Shown here in pieces: positions 1 to 8,194 of a stretch of DNA of 11,491 nucleotides. The notes under the pieces are model-generated. The model worked only from the letters and a program-made list of their open reading frames with translations, had not been told where the DNA came from and ran no database searches. Location: positions 1 to 11,491 of the forward strand of contig DBMS01000049.1 in assembly GCA_002297665.1 (NCBI GenBank), read 5' to 3'. Source of the stretch: Holophagaceae bacterium UBA692 (GTDB lineage Bacteria > Acidobacteriota > Holophagae > Holophagales > Holophagaceae). Made by a program: the position numbers and the translations under genes. How positions within the stretch are numbered: position 1 is the first letter of the stretch; every line of letters begins with the position of its first letter.

Positions 1-1
1 C

Positions 2-427
2 CAGCCGGTGCCGGCGCCCCCCGCGGCGCCTCCGATCCAACCCCCGATCCAGCCCCCGCCCGAAGCTCCGGCGGCGGATCCGGCCAAGGCCGAGCCGTCC
101 CCGGCCGAGCCCGCGCCCCCGGCCAGGGGCGGGACCTACGCCACCCTGGACCAGGCCGACCGGGCCCTGGACACGGATCCCAAGGGCGCCCTGGCCTTCC
201 TGGACGCGCTGGTGAAGCGGGAACCCGAGAACGAGCGCGCCGTCGCCCTGCGCATCGCGGCGCTCTACGAGGCCGCCGACTACCGGGGCTGCTCCCTGGC
301 CATCCGCGAGTCCCGGCAGGCCGGACACGTCCTCTGGCCCATGGCGCTCAAGCATCCCCGCCTGCGAAAGGCGCTGGAGCAGGAGAAGACCACCCCCCAC
401 CTATCCAGGCGCAAGGAGGCTCAGTAG
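2..427 (+). CDS. C-terminal part of a Pro/Ala-rich, TPR-like protein (5' end outside window)
   Basis: The open frame runs in from the left edge (the codons before the GTG at position 8 are already open), so the N-terminus is missing. The visible 141 residues begin with a low-complexity Pro/Ala linker of about 40 residues. A helical segment follows, with TPR-like spacing (GALAFLDALVKREPENERAVALRIAALYEAA split over two helices), and then a basic tail. Such linkers usually join a membrane or N-terminal domain to a helical-repeat protein-interaction domain. The function is unknown. The stop codon at 425-427 overlaps by 7 bp the end of the convergent lipoprotein gene. The GTG at position 8 lies inside the linker and is unlikely to be the true start. 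Confidence 0.6.
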   Translation, partial: QPVPAPPAAPPIQPPIQPPPEAPAADPAKAEPSPAEPAPPARGGTYATLDQADRALDTDPKGALAFLDALVKREPENERAVALRIAALYEAADYRGCSLAIRESRQAGHVLWPMALKHPRLRKALEQEKTTPHLSRRKEAQ

Positions 428-834
428 TCCCACTGGGCCTCCCGCACCAGCCAGGTCCCGTCCCGCAGCTCCCAGCGCAGGATGAGGCCCCTTCGCGCCC
501 GGTCCCCGGGAAGCAGCTCGCCCCCCACCCGGCCCGTGAGGACCAGCTGCAGGGACTGCACGGCCCGCGTGCCCTGCACCTCCACCTTCTGGGAAAGCAC
601 GGTGACCCCCACCTTTTCCCGGCCCAGCACCCCGGCCAGCAGGAGCCGCGCCCCGGCCCGGTCCATGCCCTCGGGCCCCGCGAACCTCGGCGAGAGCACC
701 GCGGCCGCCCCGGCGGCGTCTCCGGCCTCCACGGCGCTCCGGGCACCCTCGAAGGCCTTGCGGATCCGGCCCTCGGGCCCCTCCCGGGAACAGGCCGCCA
801 GGAGCGCCAGGAGGAAAGCCCCCAGGGCCCTCAC
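421..834 (-). CDS. Small lipoprotein, NTF2/SnoaL-like fold suspected
   Basis: Predicted 137-residue lipoprotein, probably exported and lipid-anchored in the cell envelope. It starts with a short hydrophobic signal (ALGAFLLALLAAC) whose lipobox LAAC places the lipidated Cys at residue 15. The mature part has an early helix rich in Ala and Glu (GRIRKAFEGARSAVEAGD), then alternating beta-type stretches (VGVTVLSQKVEVQG, SLQLVLTG, LILRWELRDGTWLVREAQWDY). This order resembles NTF2/SnoaL-like proteins, which is an inference from pattern only. The GTG start at 832-834 overlaps the TGA stop of the upstream CYTH gene as GTGA, so the two are probably co-transcribed and translationally coupled. A much longer frame exists upstream, but it is only the antisense-like shadow of the CYTH gene. 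The function is unknown. Confidence 0.7.
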   Translation of the reverse strand: MRALGAFLLALLAACSREGPEGRIRKAFEGARSAVEAGDAAGAAAVLSPRFAGPEGMDRAGARLLLAGVLGREKVGVTVLSQKVEVQGTRAVQSLQLVLTGRVGGELLPGDRARRGLILRWELRDGTWLVREAQWDY

Positions 835-1349
835 GCCAGCTCCTGGAAAAGCGTCACGTAGCTTCGCGGCTCCACCTGGGCCTCCTCCAGGCCCAGCGGC
901 CCCATGGCCTCGCGAATGGCTTCGGGGGCTCCCTCCAGCTCCAGGTAGCACCCGAAGGGCGTCTCGTCCAGGCAGGCCTCCAGCGGCCCCCGGCGCCACA
1001 CCGAGCGGCTCTTGCGCATCTCGAAGACGGGGCTGAAGCCCAGCTGGGCCAGGATCCCCTCCATGGCCAGGGGGTCGGCCACCGCCGTCTCCAGTTCCGG
1101 GCGGATCTTCAGCAGCGGGTCCGGGACCCTCGCCCCCTTCCACGTGAGCGCGGCCCGCCCGCCGTAGCGGCGAAGGCGGAGCGCGCCGCCCTTCGCGCGC
1201 AGCTCCCCGTCGCGGTCCCACAGGACGCTCACCTCCCCGTCCTGGGCGTGGACCGGGGCGAACCCGCAGGCCTCCAGGCGCAACCGCGAGAGCTCCAGGG
1301 AGGGGATGCGGAACTTCATCTCGATTTCAACGTGCTCGGCATGTTTCAT
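831..1349 (-). CDS. CYTH domain protein (class IV adenylate cyclase / thiamine-triphosphatase family)
   Basis: A 172-residue cytoplasmic enzyme of the CYTH superfamily, whose members bind triphosphates in a beta tunnel with divalent metal (class IV adenylyl cyclases, thiamine or inorganic triphosphatases). The hallmark ExExK motif is at residues 8-12 (EIEMK). The expected basic tunnel residues follow in KGGALRLRRYGGRAALTWKG. Also present are the acidic strand PELET, the FEMRKSRSVW segment, and the late acidic signature LDETPFGCYLELEG. The length matches a single-domain CyaB/ThTPase-like protein. I chose the ATG at 1347-1349 because the family motif begins eight residues later; the upstream in-frame extension overlaps the divergent gene and has no family similarity. 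The Shine-Dalgarno is weak. The substrate (ATP, thiamine triphosphate or tripolyphosphate) cannot be told from sequence. It is first in a two-gene unit with the lipoprotein. Confidence 0.87.
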   Translation of the reverse strand: MKHAEHVEIEMKFRIPSLELSRLRLEACGFAPVHAQDGEVSVLWDRDGELRAKGGALRLRRYGGRAALTWKGARVPDPLLKIRPELETAVADPLAMEGILAQLGFSPVFEMRKSRSVWRRGPLEACLDETPFGCYLELEGAPEAIREAMGPLGLEEAQVEPRSYVTLFQELA

Positions 1350-1401
1350 GGCGGGCCATCCACAAATGATTGCATCATGTGCAAGGAGGTTTGACCTAGC
1401 G
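1350..1401. promoter_or_regulatory. Divergent intergenic region with small inverted repeat and a strong Shine-Dalgarno
   Basis: This 52-bp gap separates the divergent CYTH and Trp-rich protein genes, so it should contain at least one promoter. It holds a perfect short inverted repeat, ATGAT-TGC-ATCAT at 1366-1378, and the ribosome-binding sequence AAGGAGG at 1383-1389 that serves the rightward gene. The local base composition is more AT-rich than the flanking genes. I could not assign convincing -35/-10 boxes in either direction. Confidence 0.4.
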
Positions 1402-2712
1402 GTGATCCCGAAACGGTACCTATTCGCCAGCATGTTCATCGCTGCGATGCTCATGCTGCTGGCCATCGTACAGGCTCCGCGCACCACGCGCGAGGGCGGC
1501 GCCGTGGTGGCGGCCGAGGCGGTGGAGCAGACCCTGGACACCTTCGAGACCCTCGCCGAATGCCGCCTCCGGGAGGGCTGGACCCCGCGCTTCCAGGGCG
1601 CCCAGGACCCCGACCAGGAACAGCCCTGGCCTTACGGCGGCGGGTTCGGGACGCCCTGGGAGCCCGCCTCGGCCTACCTGGCCGACCAGGGCCTCGCCCT
1701 CAACGGCCCCGGCGGCCACAGCGAGGTGACGCTCTGGCGCGGCCTGGAATGGCGCCACTACCGCTTCGACGCCCCCATCGCCAGCGCGCGCCTGGACCCC
1801 GCCAAGGGCACGCGGCTCCTGGTGACCCTCACCCTGGGCCAGGGCCGCTTCGAGACCCGCCTGATGGAGATCCCCGAAGGCCGGGTGCTGTGGGCCACCG
1901 AAAGCGGCCCCTGGAGCCGTTTCAGCTGGGACGGCCGCGCCGTGCTCCTGGGCCTGCGCCCCCCGCAGCCGGAGGCCGCGCTGCTGCTGGCCTCGCTTCC
2001 CGCCGAAGCCGAGCGTCCCGCGGGCACCCTGGCCCCCTGGGACGAGAAGGCCCTTCCCCCGCCGCCCCGGGGCTGGGCGACCCGTGCGGAGCAGCTCTGG
2101 GACGACGGCCAGGACCTGCCCGGCGCGCGGCTCCTCACGCCCTGGCAGCCCGGATCCCGCCTGTGGTTCCCCGCCTGGGACCGCCTCTGGGTTTCCGGGG
2201 GCGGGCAGTGGACCCTCTGGACCCTCGCGGACGGCGTCTGGCGCCGGGAGGCCGCCGGCGCGGGCCAGCTCCAGGCCCACCCCCCCCTGCGCATGGCCCT
2301 GGAAGCCCCCGGCCGCAAGGGCGAGCCCGCCCCGCGCAAGACCTCCCCCCTCGACCGCGCCGACTGGACCGACGTGCCCGCGGACACCCCGCCCTGGCCG
2401 GACTACGATCCCGCCTGGACCTGGTGGCGGGAGGACCTGGCCGCCACCACCTGGGACCTGCGCTGGGGCAAGGACGCAGCATCGCTCCTGCCGGAACGCC
2501 AGCGCCAGGCCCTGCTTCGCGCCTACCGCCCGGAGTGGATGACGGCCAAGGGCCTGCGGGCCTCGGTCAAGGGCTGGATCCCCGACGGCCCCGAGATCGC
2601 CCTGCGGGAATCCACCGGATCCGCCTGGGTCTGGGTCGGCGAGCGGGCCCTGCTGGTGCGCCTCCAGCCCACGTCGAGACTGAAGTCCGTGAAGACCGCA
2701 TTGAAACGTTAG
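1402..2712 (+). CDS. Membrane-anchored, tryptophan-rich protein of unknown function
   Basis: A 436-residue protein with one N-terminal hydrophobic segment (about residues 7-23, LFASMFIAAMLMLLAIV) after a short basic start (MIPKR). This fits a signal anchor with the large domain outside the cytoplasmic membrane. No family was recognised. The body has 29 Trp by hand count (nearly 7%) and many short W/G/D turns (LWRGLEWRHYRF, WFPAWDRLW, GQWTLWTLADGVW), suggesting a beta-rich, perhaps propeller-like, fold. A central linker of about 60 residues is Pro-rich. The GTG start at 1402 is preceded 12 nt upstream by AAGGAGG. ATG 1432 is an alternative that would start just before the hydrophobic segment. 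The frame also extends upstream to 1306, but that part overlaps the divergent CYTH gene. The gene ends 72 bp before the receiver gene, and a functional link is unproven. Confidence 0.65.
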   Translation: MIPKRYLFASMFIAAMLMLLAIVQAPRTTREGGAVVAAEAVEQTLDTFETLAECRLREGWTPRFQGAQDPDQEQPWPYGGGFGTPWEPASAYLADQGLALNGPGGHSEVTLWRGLEWRHYRFDAPIASARLDPAKGTRLLVTLTLGQGRFETRLMEIPEGRVLWATESGPWSRFSWDGRAVLLGLRPPQPEAALLLASLPAEAERPAGTLAPWDEKALPPPPRGWATRAEQLWDDGQDLPGARLLTPWQPGSRLWFPAWDRLWVSGGGQWTLWTLADGVWRREAAGAGQLQAHPPLRMALEAPGRKGEPAPRKTSPLDRADWTDVPADTPPWPDYDPAWTWWREDLAATTWDLRWGKDAASLLPERQRQALLRAYRPEWMTAKGLRASVKGWIPDGPEIALRESTGSAWVWVGERALLVRLQPTSRLKSVKTALKR

Positions 2713-2714
2713 AT

Positions 2715-2729
2715 ACCATGTTCCATGGT
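2715..2729. other. Short perfect inverted repeat ACCATG-TTC-CATGGT
   Basis: A 6-bp perfect inverted repeat with a 3-nt centre lies three bases after the stop of the Trp-rich protein gene and 56 bp before the receiver gene. It is short and has no T-tract, so it could be a weak hairpin or an operator-like site for the downstream pair. It could also be chance. Confidence 0.25.
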
Positions 2730-2784
2730 CTCTGTTAGTGTAAGCGCAGCCACCTCCCCGCAATCCGGCATCCCGAGGTTCCCC

Positions 2785-4224
2785 ATGCCCCGTCTTCTCC
2801 TCGTGGACGACAACCAGCGAATCCACCAGATCGTCGAGACGCTCCTGACCGCCACGGACATCGAGCTGACCTGCGCCTCCTCGGGGGCCGAGGCCCTGGA
2901 CCTGCTGGGCACGGGCGCCGCCTTCGACGTGGCCCTCCTCGACACGACCATGCAGGGCATGGACGGCTGGGAGCTCCTGGACCGCCTGCGCAAGTACGGC
3001 GCCACCGCCGCCATGCCCATCGCCATGATGGCCGGCGTGCTGGACGTGGTGGACCCCGAAACCGTGCGCAAGGCCCCCATCCAGGGCTTCCTGAAAAAGC
3101 CCGTGGAGCTCCGCGACCTCGCCGACCGGGTCCGGACCCTCCTGGCCACCCCCGTGGAGCCTCCCCCGCCCGAACCGGCCCCCGAGGCCACCACCGGGAC
3201 CTTCGAGACCCTTCCCTACCTCAAGCTCTCCGACCACCCCCTGCCCGAGGCCGACCTGCTCCTGCTGGAACCCTCCGACCTCTTCGTGGAGGACGCCCCC
3301 TCCCCCGAAGCGCCCATGGAGTCCCTGGAGCTGGAGGAACTGGACCTGGAGAGCCTCAAGGGCCTGGGCGCCCCCCCGGAAGCCCCGGCGGCCCCGGAAC
3401 CGGTCATCCTGGACGCCGGCGAGGTCCCCGAGCTGGCCCCGGAGGACGCCTACGCCAGCGGCATCCTCGAACTGGGCGTGATCACCGACGAACTGCCCGA
3501 CCTGGGGCCCACCGCGGAACAGGCCGAGCCCGCCCCCCTTCCGGAACCCGTCCCTTCCCCCGCGCCCGAGCTGCCTTCGGACTGGGCCGACGAAAGCGAG
3601 TCGCTCCTGGCCTTCGCCCACAAGCCCGCCCGAACCGGGGACGACCTGGCCGCCGCGGCCATGGAAGCCCACAGCGACTTCGACCCCGACAGCTTCCTGG
3701 ACGCGGACCCGGGCCCCTCCCCCACCCCCGCCTTCCTGCCGGAAGTCCCCGAGTACGTGACCCCCGAGCGCCTCACCCAGGTGTCGGAAGTGTCGGAGGC
3801 CGACGTGCTGGGCGACATCGGCGACGTGCCGGACCTGGAGGACCTCGCCGTCCTGGACGACGCGCCCCCGGCCGCGGACAAGGCGACCGTTCCCCCCTGG
3901 GCCACCACCGTCAGCCTCCTGGACCGGGTGGAGCCGACCGAGGTTGAGCCCGAGCCTGTCCCCGCCCCCGAAGCCATCCAGGAGGCCCTTTCCGAAGCCG
4001 TTCCTGAAGCCGTCGCCGAGGCCGTTCCCCAAGCCGTCCCGGTGCCCGCAGCTCCCGAGCCGCTGGCCGCGGGCGCCGCCGATCCCCTCGCGGCCCTGCT
4101 GGCGGACCCGGTCCTCATGGACCGCCTGACCAAGGCCGTGGTCGCCCGGCTGGGAGACCAGGCCCTCCGGGAAATCGCATGGGAGGTCATGCCCGAGCTG
4201 GCGGACCGGCTCCACCGGGGCTGA
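2785..4224 (+). CDS. Response-regulator receiver protein with long acidic linker and conserved C-terminal helix
   Basis: A 479-residue cytoplasmic signalling protein. Residues 1-120 form a CheY-like receiver: acidic pair D8/D9 (LLLVDDN), phosphoacceptor D53 (ALLDTTMQGMDGWELL) and K105 in FLKKP. The usual Ser/Thr after strand beta-4 appears replaced by Ala (PIAMMAG, residues 78-84), so switching may be atypical. Residues about 123-435 are a Pro/Glu/Asp/Ala-rich, probably disordered linker ending in an E-A-V-P/A repeat tract. The last 45 residues form an amphipathic helical module with IAWEVMPELA (464-473), a motif I recall at the C-termini of receiver proteins from delta-proteobacteria and Acidobacteriota. 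There is no DNA-binding or enzymatic output domain. ATG 2785 is preceded by GAGG with 6-nt spacing; an upstream in-frame ATG at 2725 would add a poorly matching leader. It probably forms an operon with the next gene (4-bp gap). Confidence 0.85.
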   Translation: MPRLLLVDDNQRIHQIVETLLTATDIELTCASSGAEALDLLGTGAAFDVALLDTTMQGMDGWELLDRLRKYGATAAMPIAMMAGVLDVVDPETVRKAPIQGFLKKPVELRDLADRVRTLLATPVEPPPPEPAPEATTGTFETLPYLKLSDHPLPEADLLLLEPSDLFVEDAPSPEAPMESLELEELDLESLKGLGAPPEAPAAPEPVILDAGEVPELAPEDAYASGILELGVITDELPDLGPTAEQAEPAPLPEPVPSPAPELPSDWADESESLLAFAHKPARTGDDLAAAAMEAHSDFDPDSFLDADPGPSPTPAFLPEVPEYVTPERLTQVSEVSEADVLGDIGDVPDLEDLAVLDDAPPAADKATVPPWATTVSLLDRVEPTEVEPEPVPAPEAIQEALSEAVPEAVAEAVPQAVPVPAAPEPLAAGAADPLAALLADPVLMDRLTKAVVARLGDQALREIAWEVMPELADRLHRG

Positions 4225-4228
4225 CGCG

Positions 4229-4876
4229 ATGATCACCGGCTACAACACCGACGTCCGCCACGGCAACCGCGTCTTCCATGTCCAGACCGAGGACAAGGGC
4301 CTGGCCAACCCCAAGATCGAGACCCTCATCTACGTGGGCGGCGAGATCCTGGACAGCTACCGGGGCACCTACGAGGACCTGCTGGCGGAGGTCCCCCTGC
4401 AGGAGAGCTCCATCCAGGCCCGCATGGACGACCAGCACAAGTCGGTCATCCGCGACATCAAGAACGGCAAGTACGACGCCACCCCCAACGATCCCCTCCT
4501 CGCCGAGCGCAGCGTCTTCAACGACAAGCCCCTGGACCAGGCCATCCTGGAGTACCTCCAGCAGGAAGGCGACACCGACACCCTCGAGATGGTGCTGGAC
4601 GAGCCCATGCTCCCGAAGTTCGGGGACCTGTTCCAGATCCGCATCCGCGCCCGGCTCTGCGTGAGCCAGAACCCCGTGCCCGGCGCCGACGTGACGGTCC
4701 GCCTCATCTCCAGCCTCAAGAAGGCCACCACCCTCACCACCGGCAGGACCGACGCCGAGGGCCAGTTCCTCACCAAGGTGGAACTGCCCCCCAGCCAGCC
4801 CGGCCATTGCGCCGTGGTGATCGCCTGCGCCTCCGAGTTCGGGAACGACGAGGTGCGCGCGCTGATCACGGCATAG
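4229..4876 (+). CDS. Conserved hypothetical protein: NTDV/HVQTED N-terminus plus carboxypeptidase-regulatory/Ig-like C-terminus
   Basis: A 215-residue soluble protein without signal peptide or membrane segment. The N-terminus (MITGYNTDVRHGNRVFHVQTED, then NPKIETLIYVGGEIL) matches a conserved domain that I recall in uncharacterised proteins of Acidobacteriota and deltaproteobacteria. A middle helical, charged region covers about residues 50-130. The last 85 residues look like a beta-sandwich of the carboxypeptidase-regulatory/Ig type (VPGADVTVRLI, TTGRTDAEGQFLTKVELP, HCAVVIACASEFG). The biochemical role is unknown. It starts 4 bp after the stop of the receiver gene, implying co-expression and perhaps a physical partnership, and is followed immediately by a strong terminator hairpin. 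The Shine-Dalgarno is weak, consistent with translational coupling. Confidence 0.75.
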   Translation: MITGYNTDVRHGNRVFHVQTEDKGLANPKIETLIYVGGEILDSYRGTYEDLLAEVPLQESSIQARMDDQHKSVIRDIKNGKYDATPNDPLLAERSVFNDKPLDQAILEYLQQEGDTDTLEMVLDEPMLPKFGDLFQIRIRARLCVSQNPVPGADVTVRLISSLKKATTLTTGRTDAEGQFLTKVELPPSQPGHCAVVIACASEFGNDEVRALITA

Positions 4877-4902
4877 AAAGGGCCGCCCGGAGGCGGCCCT
4901 TT
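4877..4902. terminator. Perfect 11-bp hairpin, probably a bidirectional terminator
   Basis: Directly after the TAG stop, AAAGGGCCGCC (4877-4887) and GGCGGCCCTTT (4892-4902) form a perfect 11-bp stem with a CGGA tetraloop. The stem is GC-rich at the core, with A on one side and T on the other, so it works in both directions. It sits between convergent genes ending at 4876 (+) and 4921 (-), the classical place for a shared intrinsic terminator. The T-run is only three bases. Confidence 0.85.
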
Positions 4903-4920
4903 CCGTGAGGCCGTGCGTTC

Positions 4921-6399
4921 CTAGACGTTTTCCAGGACGGCCACCAGGAGCTTCCAGAAGTTGCCCACGGAAGCGATGCTCACGCTCTCGTCGGGGGTGT
5001 GCACGTCCCACATGCTGGGCCCGAAGGACACCATCTGCATGCCGGGGTACTTCTCGCCGATCAGGCCGCACTCCAGGCCCGCGTGGATGGCCTTGATGGC
5101 CATGGGCTTGCCGAAGGTCTTCTCGTGCACGCCGTTGACCACCTTGACCAGGGAGGCCTTGGGATCGGGCTTCCAGCCCGGGTAGCCGTCGCCGCGCTTG
5201 GCGGTGAAGCCCGCGAGCTCGCAGGAGGCGGCGATACGATTGGCCATGTCGAGCTTGGCGCTGGCGATGGAGCTGCGCTGGCTGGTGGAAACCTCGATGG
5301 TGTCGCCCTTGGTGGAGATGATGGCGAGGTTCGTGGACGTCTGCACCAGGCCCTCGATGTCGGGGCTGTTGGATTCGACCCCGTGGGCGACGGTGTAGAG
5401 GAAGTTCACCACGGCGCGGGCGTCGCGGTCTTCCATGACCTGGGCCGGGGCGTCGGCCTTGGGCTCGACCTCCATGGCCAGGCCCGGGTCGAAAGCGCCC
5501 AGGGCGGACCGGTAGTCCTGCTCGAGGCCCTTGACCGCCGCCTGGAACTCCGCGAGGCGGGCCGCGTCCATGTAGAAGACCGCGGAAGCCTCGCGGGGGA
5601 TCGCGTTGCGCTTGTTGCCGCCGGCCAGGGACGCCAGCTCCATGCCGAAGCGGGGCGCCAGGGTCCAGAGGACGCCGGCCAGGATGCGCAGCGCGTTGCC
5701 GCGGCCCTGGTGGATCTCCACGCCGGAGTGGCCGCCCTTGAGGCCCAGGACCTTCAGCCGGTAGGCGGTCTTGCCCGCGGTGGCCGGGCGCAGCGCGACC
5801 TTGCGGGTGGCCATGGTGTCCACGCCGCCGGCGCAGCCGATGGTGAGGTCCCCCTCCTCCTCGCTGTCGAGGTTCAGGAGGTACTTGGCCTTGAGGATGC
5901 CTTCGGCGAGGCCGCCGGCGCCGGTGAGGCCCGTTTCCTCGTCGATGGTCACGAGCACTTCCAGGGGCCCGTGCTTGATGGTGGTGGATTCGAGCACGGC
6001 CAGGGCCGCCGCCACGCCCACGCCGTTGTCCGCGCCCAGGGTGGTGCCCGTGGCCATCAGGCGGTCGCCGTCCCGCCGAAGGGCGATGGGGTCCTTGAGG
6101 AAATCGTGCCGCGTGGCCTCGTTCTTCTCGCAGACCATGTCCACGTGGGCCTGCAGGGCCGTCATGGGCGCGCCTTCGCGCCCGGGCGAGGCCTTCTTGC
6201 TGATGATGACGTTGCCCACGGCGTCGCGCACCACGGTGCAGCCCAGGGCCTGGGCCTGGTCAGCCACCCACTGGGCCGCGGCGGCCTCGTTCTTGGACCC
6301 CCGGGGGATCTTCGACAGGGCCAGGAAGTACTTCCAGAGGCCGGCGGGTTCGAGGGTCCCAAGGTCCGCCTGGGCCTTGGCTTCCATGACGTTTTCCAT
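4921..6399 (-). CDS. pepD: Aminoacyl-histidine dipeptidase (cytosol non-specific dipeptidase, peptidase M20 family)
   Basis: A 492-residue cytoplasmic metallopeptidase that hydrolyses dipeptides, classically Xaa-His (carnosine type). The length matches the PepD family (about 485-500). Metal and catalytic motifs are present in order: H85 with D87 (LQAHVDMVC), D124 (TLGADNGVGVA), the glutamate pair E154/E155 (TIDEETGLTGAGGL), D178 (LLNLDSEEEG) and a late His near residue 439 (IHAGLECG). The dimerisation/lid domain lies between them (GLKGGHSGVEIHQGRGNA). I chose the ATG at 6397-6399 because GGAGG sits 6 nt upstream and the family N-terminus (LWKYFLALSKIPRGSKNE) begins soon after. The frame stays open for another 680 bp, but that is shadow of pyrR. 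It is monocistronic, convergent with the HVQTED gene and divergent from pyrR. Confidence 0.95.
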   Translation of the reverse strand: MENVMEAKAQADLGTLEPAGLWKYFLALSKIPRGSKNEAAAAQWVADQAQALGCTVVRDAVGNVIISKKASPGREGAPMTALQAHVDMVCEKNEATRHDFLKDPIALRRDGDRLMATGTTLGADNGVGVAAALAVLESTTIKHGPLEVLVTIDEETGLTGAGGLAEGILKAKYLLNLDSEEEGDLTIGCAGGVDTMATRKVALRPATAGKTAYRLKVLGLKGGHSGVEIHQGRGNALRILAGVLWTLAPRFGMELASLAGGNKRNAIPREASAVFYMDAARLAEFQAAVKGLEQDYRSALGAFDPGLAMEVEPKADAPAQVMEDRDARAVVNFLYTVAHGVESNSPDIEGLVQTSTNLAIISTKGDTIEVSTSQRSSIASAKLDMANRIAASCELAGFTAKRGDGYPGWKPDPKASLVKVVNGVHEKTFGKPMAIKAIHAGLECGLIGEKYPGMQMVSFGPSMWDVHTPDESVSIASVGNFWKLLVAVLENV

Positions 6400-6582
6400 G
6401 ACTTGCCTCCGTGGGTTGCAGCCGTTGGGGACGCTCGGTCCACCGCTGTTTCGATTTCCACCAAAGGGTAGCAAACAAAGACCGTGACCAAACTCATTTC
6501 GTCCGCTTTTCGCTTCCGGGGCGCCGGGGCGTCCCTCCAGTTCCGATACACTGGAGCCCGAGGTACCACCCAGGAGCCCCCG
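6400..6582. promoter_or_regulatory. Divergent intergenic region between pepD and pyrR
   Basis: This 183-bp gap between divergent genes must hold promoters for both, and possibly the leader of the pyr unit. The segment around 6445-6515 is less GC-rich than its surroundings. Ribosome-binding sequences are clear on both sides (GGAGG for pepD; AGGAG at 6572-6576 for pyrR). A -10-like GATACACT occurs at 6545-6552 on the plus strand, but I see no good -35 box. I found no clear PyrR-type RNA-binding loop or terminator hairpin. Confidence 0.4.
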
Positions 6583-7128
6583 ATGCCCCAAGCGAACGCC
6601 CCATGCCTGCTGGACGCCAAGCAGATGGAGGTCCACCTTCAGCGCCTGTGCCGCGAGATCTCCGCCCTGTTCGGGAGCGAGGACGCCATCGCCCTCCTGG
6701 GCATCCGGACCCGGGGCCTGTACCTGGCCGAGCGCCTCCAGGCCATGCTGGAATCCAACCTCCAGAAGGAGATCCCCCTGGGGGTCCTGGACATCACGCT
6801 GTACCGGGACGACCTGTCGGAACTGGCGGGGAGCCCCATCGTCCGCCCCACGGAAATCCCCTTCAGCCTCAAGGACCGTTCCGTGATCCTGGTGGACGAC
6901 GTGCTCTTCACCGGGCGCACCATCCGGGCCGCCCTGGACGCCCTGCTGGACCACGGCCGGCCCAAGAGGGTGTGGCTCGCGGTCCTGGTGGACCGCGGCG
7001 GCCGCGAGCTGCCCATCCAGGCCGAGTTCGTGGGCATCAAGATGGACGTGGCCATGACCAGCCGGGTGTCGGTGCACATGAAGGACGTGGACGGCGAGGA
7101 CGCCGTCCTCCTCGAGAGCCGGAACTAG
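6583..7128 (+). CDS. pyrR: PyrR: bifunctional pyr operon regulator / uracil phosphoribosyltransferase
   Basis: A 181-residue cytoplasmic protein of the PyrR family. Family members make UMP from uracil and PRPP, and in Bacillus-type systems bind pyr mRNA to cause attenuation when UMP is high. The 13-residue PRPP-binding loop VILVDDVLFTGRT is at residues 101-113. The family segments LLGIRTRGLYLAERL, VLDITLYRDDL and the C-terminal SRVSVHMKDVDGEDAV are all present, and the length is typical. ATG 6583 has AGGAG 6 nt upstream; an in-frame ATG at 6484 would add a 33-residue N-terminus unlike the family. The stop lies 2 bp before pyrB, so the two form an operon. Whether this protein regulates RNA here or only acts as UPRTase cannot be decided, since no attenuator is evident. 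Confidence 0.95.
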   Translation: MPQANAPCLLDAKQMEVHLQRLCREISALFGSEDAIALLGIRTRGLYLAERLQAMLESNLQKEIPLGVLDITLYRDDLSELAGSPIVRPTEIPFSLKDRSVILVDDVLFTGRTIRAALDALLDHGRPKRVWLAVLVDRGGRELPIQAEFVGIKMDVAMTSRVSVHMKDVDGEDAVLLESRN

Positions 7129-7130
7129 CC

Positions 7131-8087
<957 letters not shown>

Positions 8088-8194
8088 TCCTCCCGCGAGG
8101 GGACCGCGCGCGAACGAGGTTCGCCCTCCGTCCCCCCACACTCCCACTTCCAGCCCGGGCGGAGCCCGGACCTGAAGTCCAGCAAGGAATCCCG
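8088..8194. other. pyrB-gpmI intergenic spacer with two short hairpins
   Basis: This 107-bp spacer contains two perfect 6-bp stems with 3-nt loops: GCGAAC-GAG-GTTCGC (8110-8124) and CCGGGC-GGA-GCCCGG (8155-8169). Neither is followed by a T-run, so they are at best weak terminators or processing structures, and in such GC-rich DNA short stems are expected by chance. AAGGA at 8184-8188 is the gpmI ribosome-binding sequence. I could not identify a promoter. Confidence 0.35.

Noticed and set aside
1420..4236. 938-codon minus-strand open frame opposite the Trp-rich and receiver genes
   Set aside because: Low-complexity Gly/Val/Arg translation with no domain. It is the mirror of GC-rich codon bias in the real plus-strand genes, which have recognisable motifs and ribosome-binding sequences.
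4999..6471. 490-codon plus-strand frame opposite pepD
   Set aside because: Gly/His/Val-rich shadow translation; the minus-strand PepD has all metal ligands.
6400..7077. N-terminal extension of pepD by 226 codons
   Set aside because: The extension is antisense to pyrR, while a perfect GGAGG and the family N-terminus support the ATG at 6399.
8155..8169. Intrinsic terminator after pyrB
   Set aside because: The 6-bp stem has no T-tract after it; short GC stems are common by chance here.
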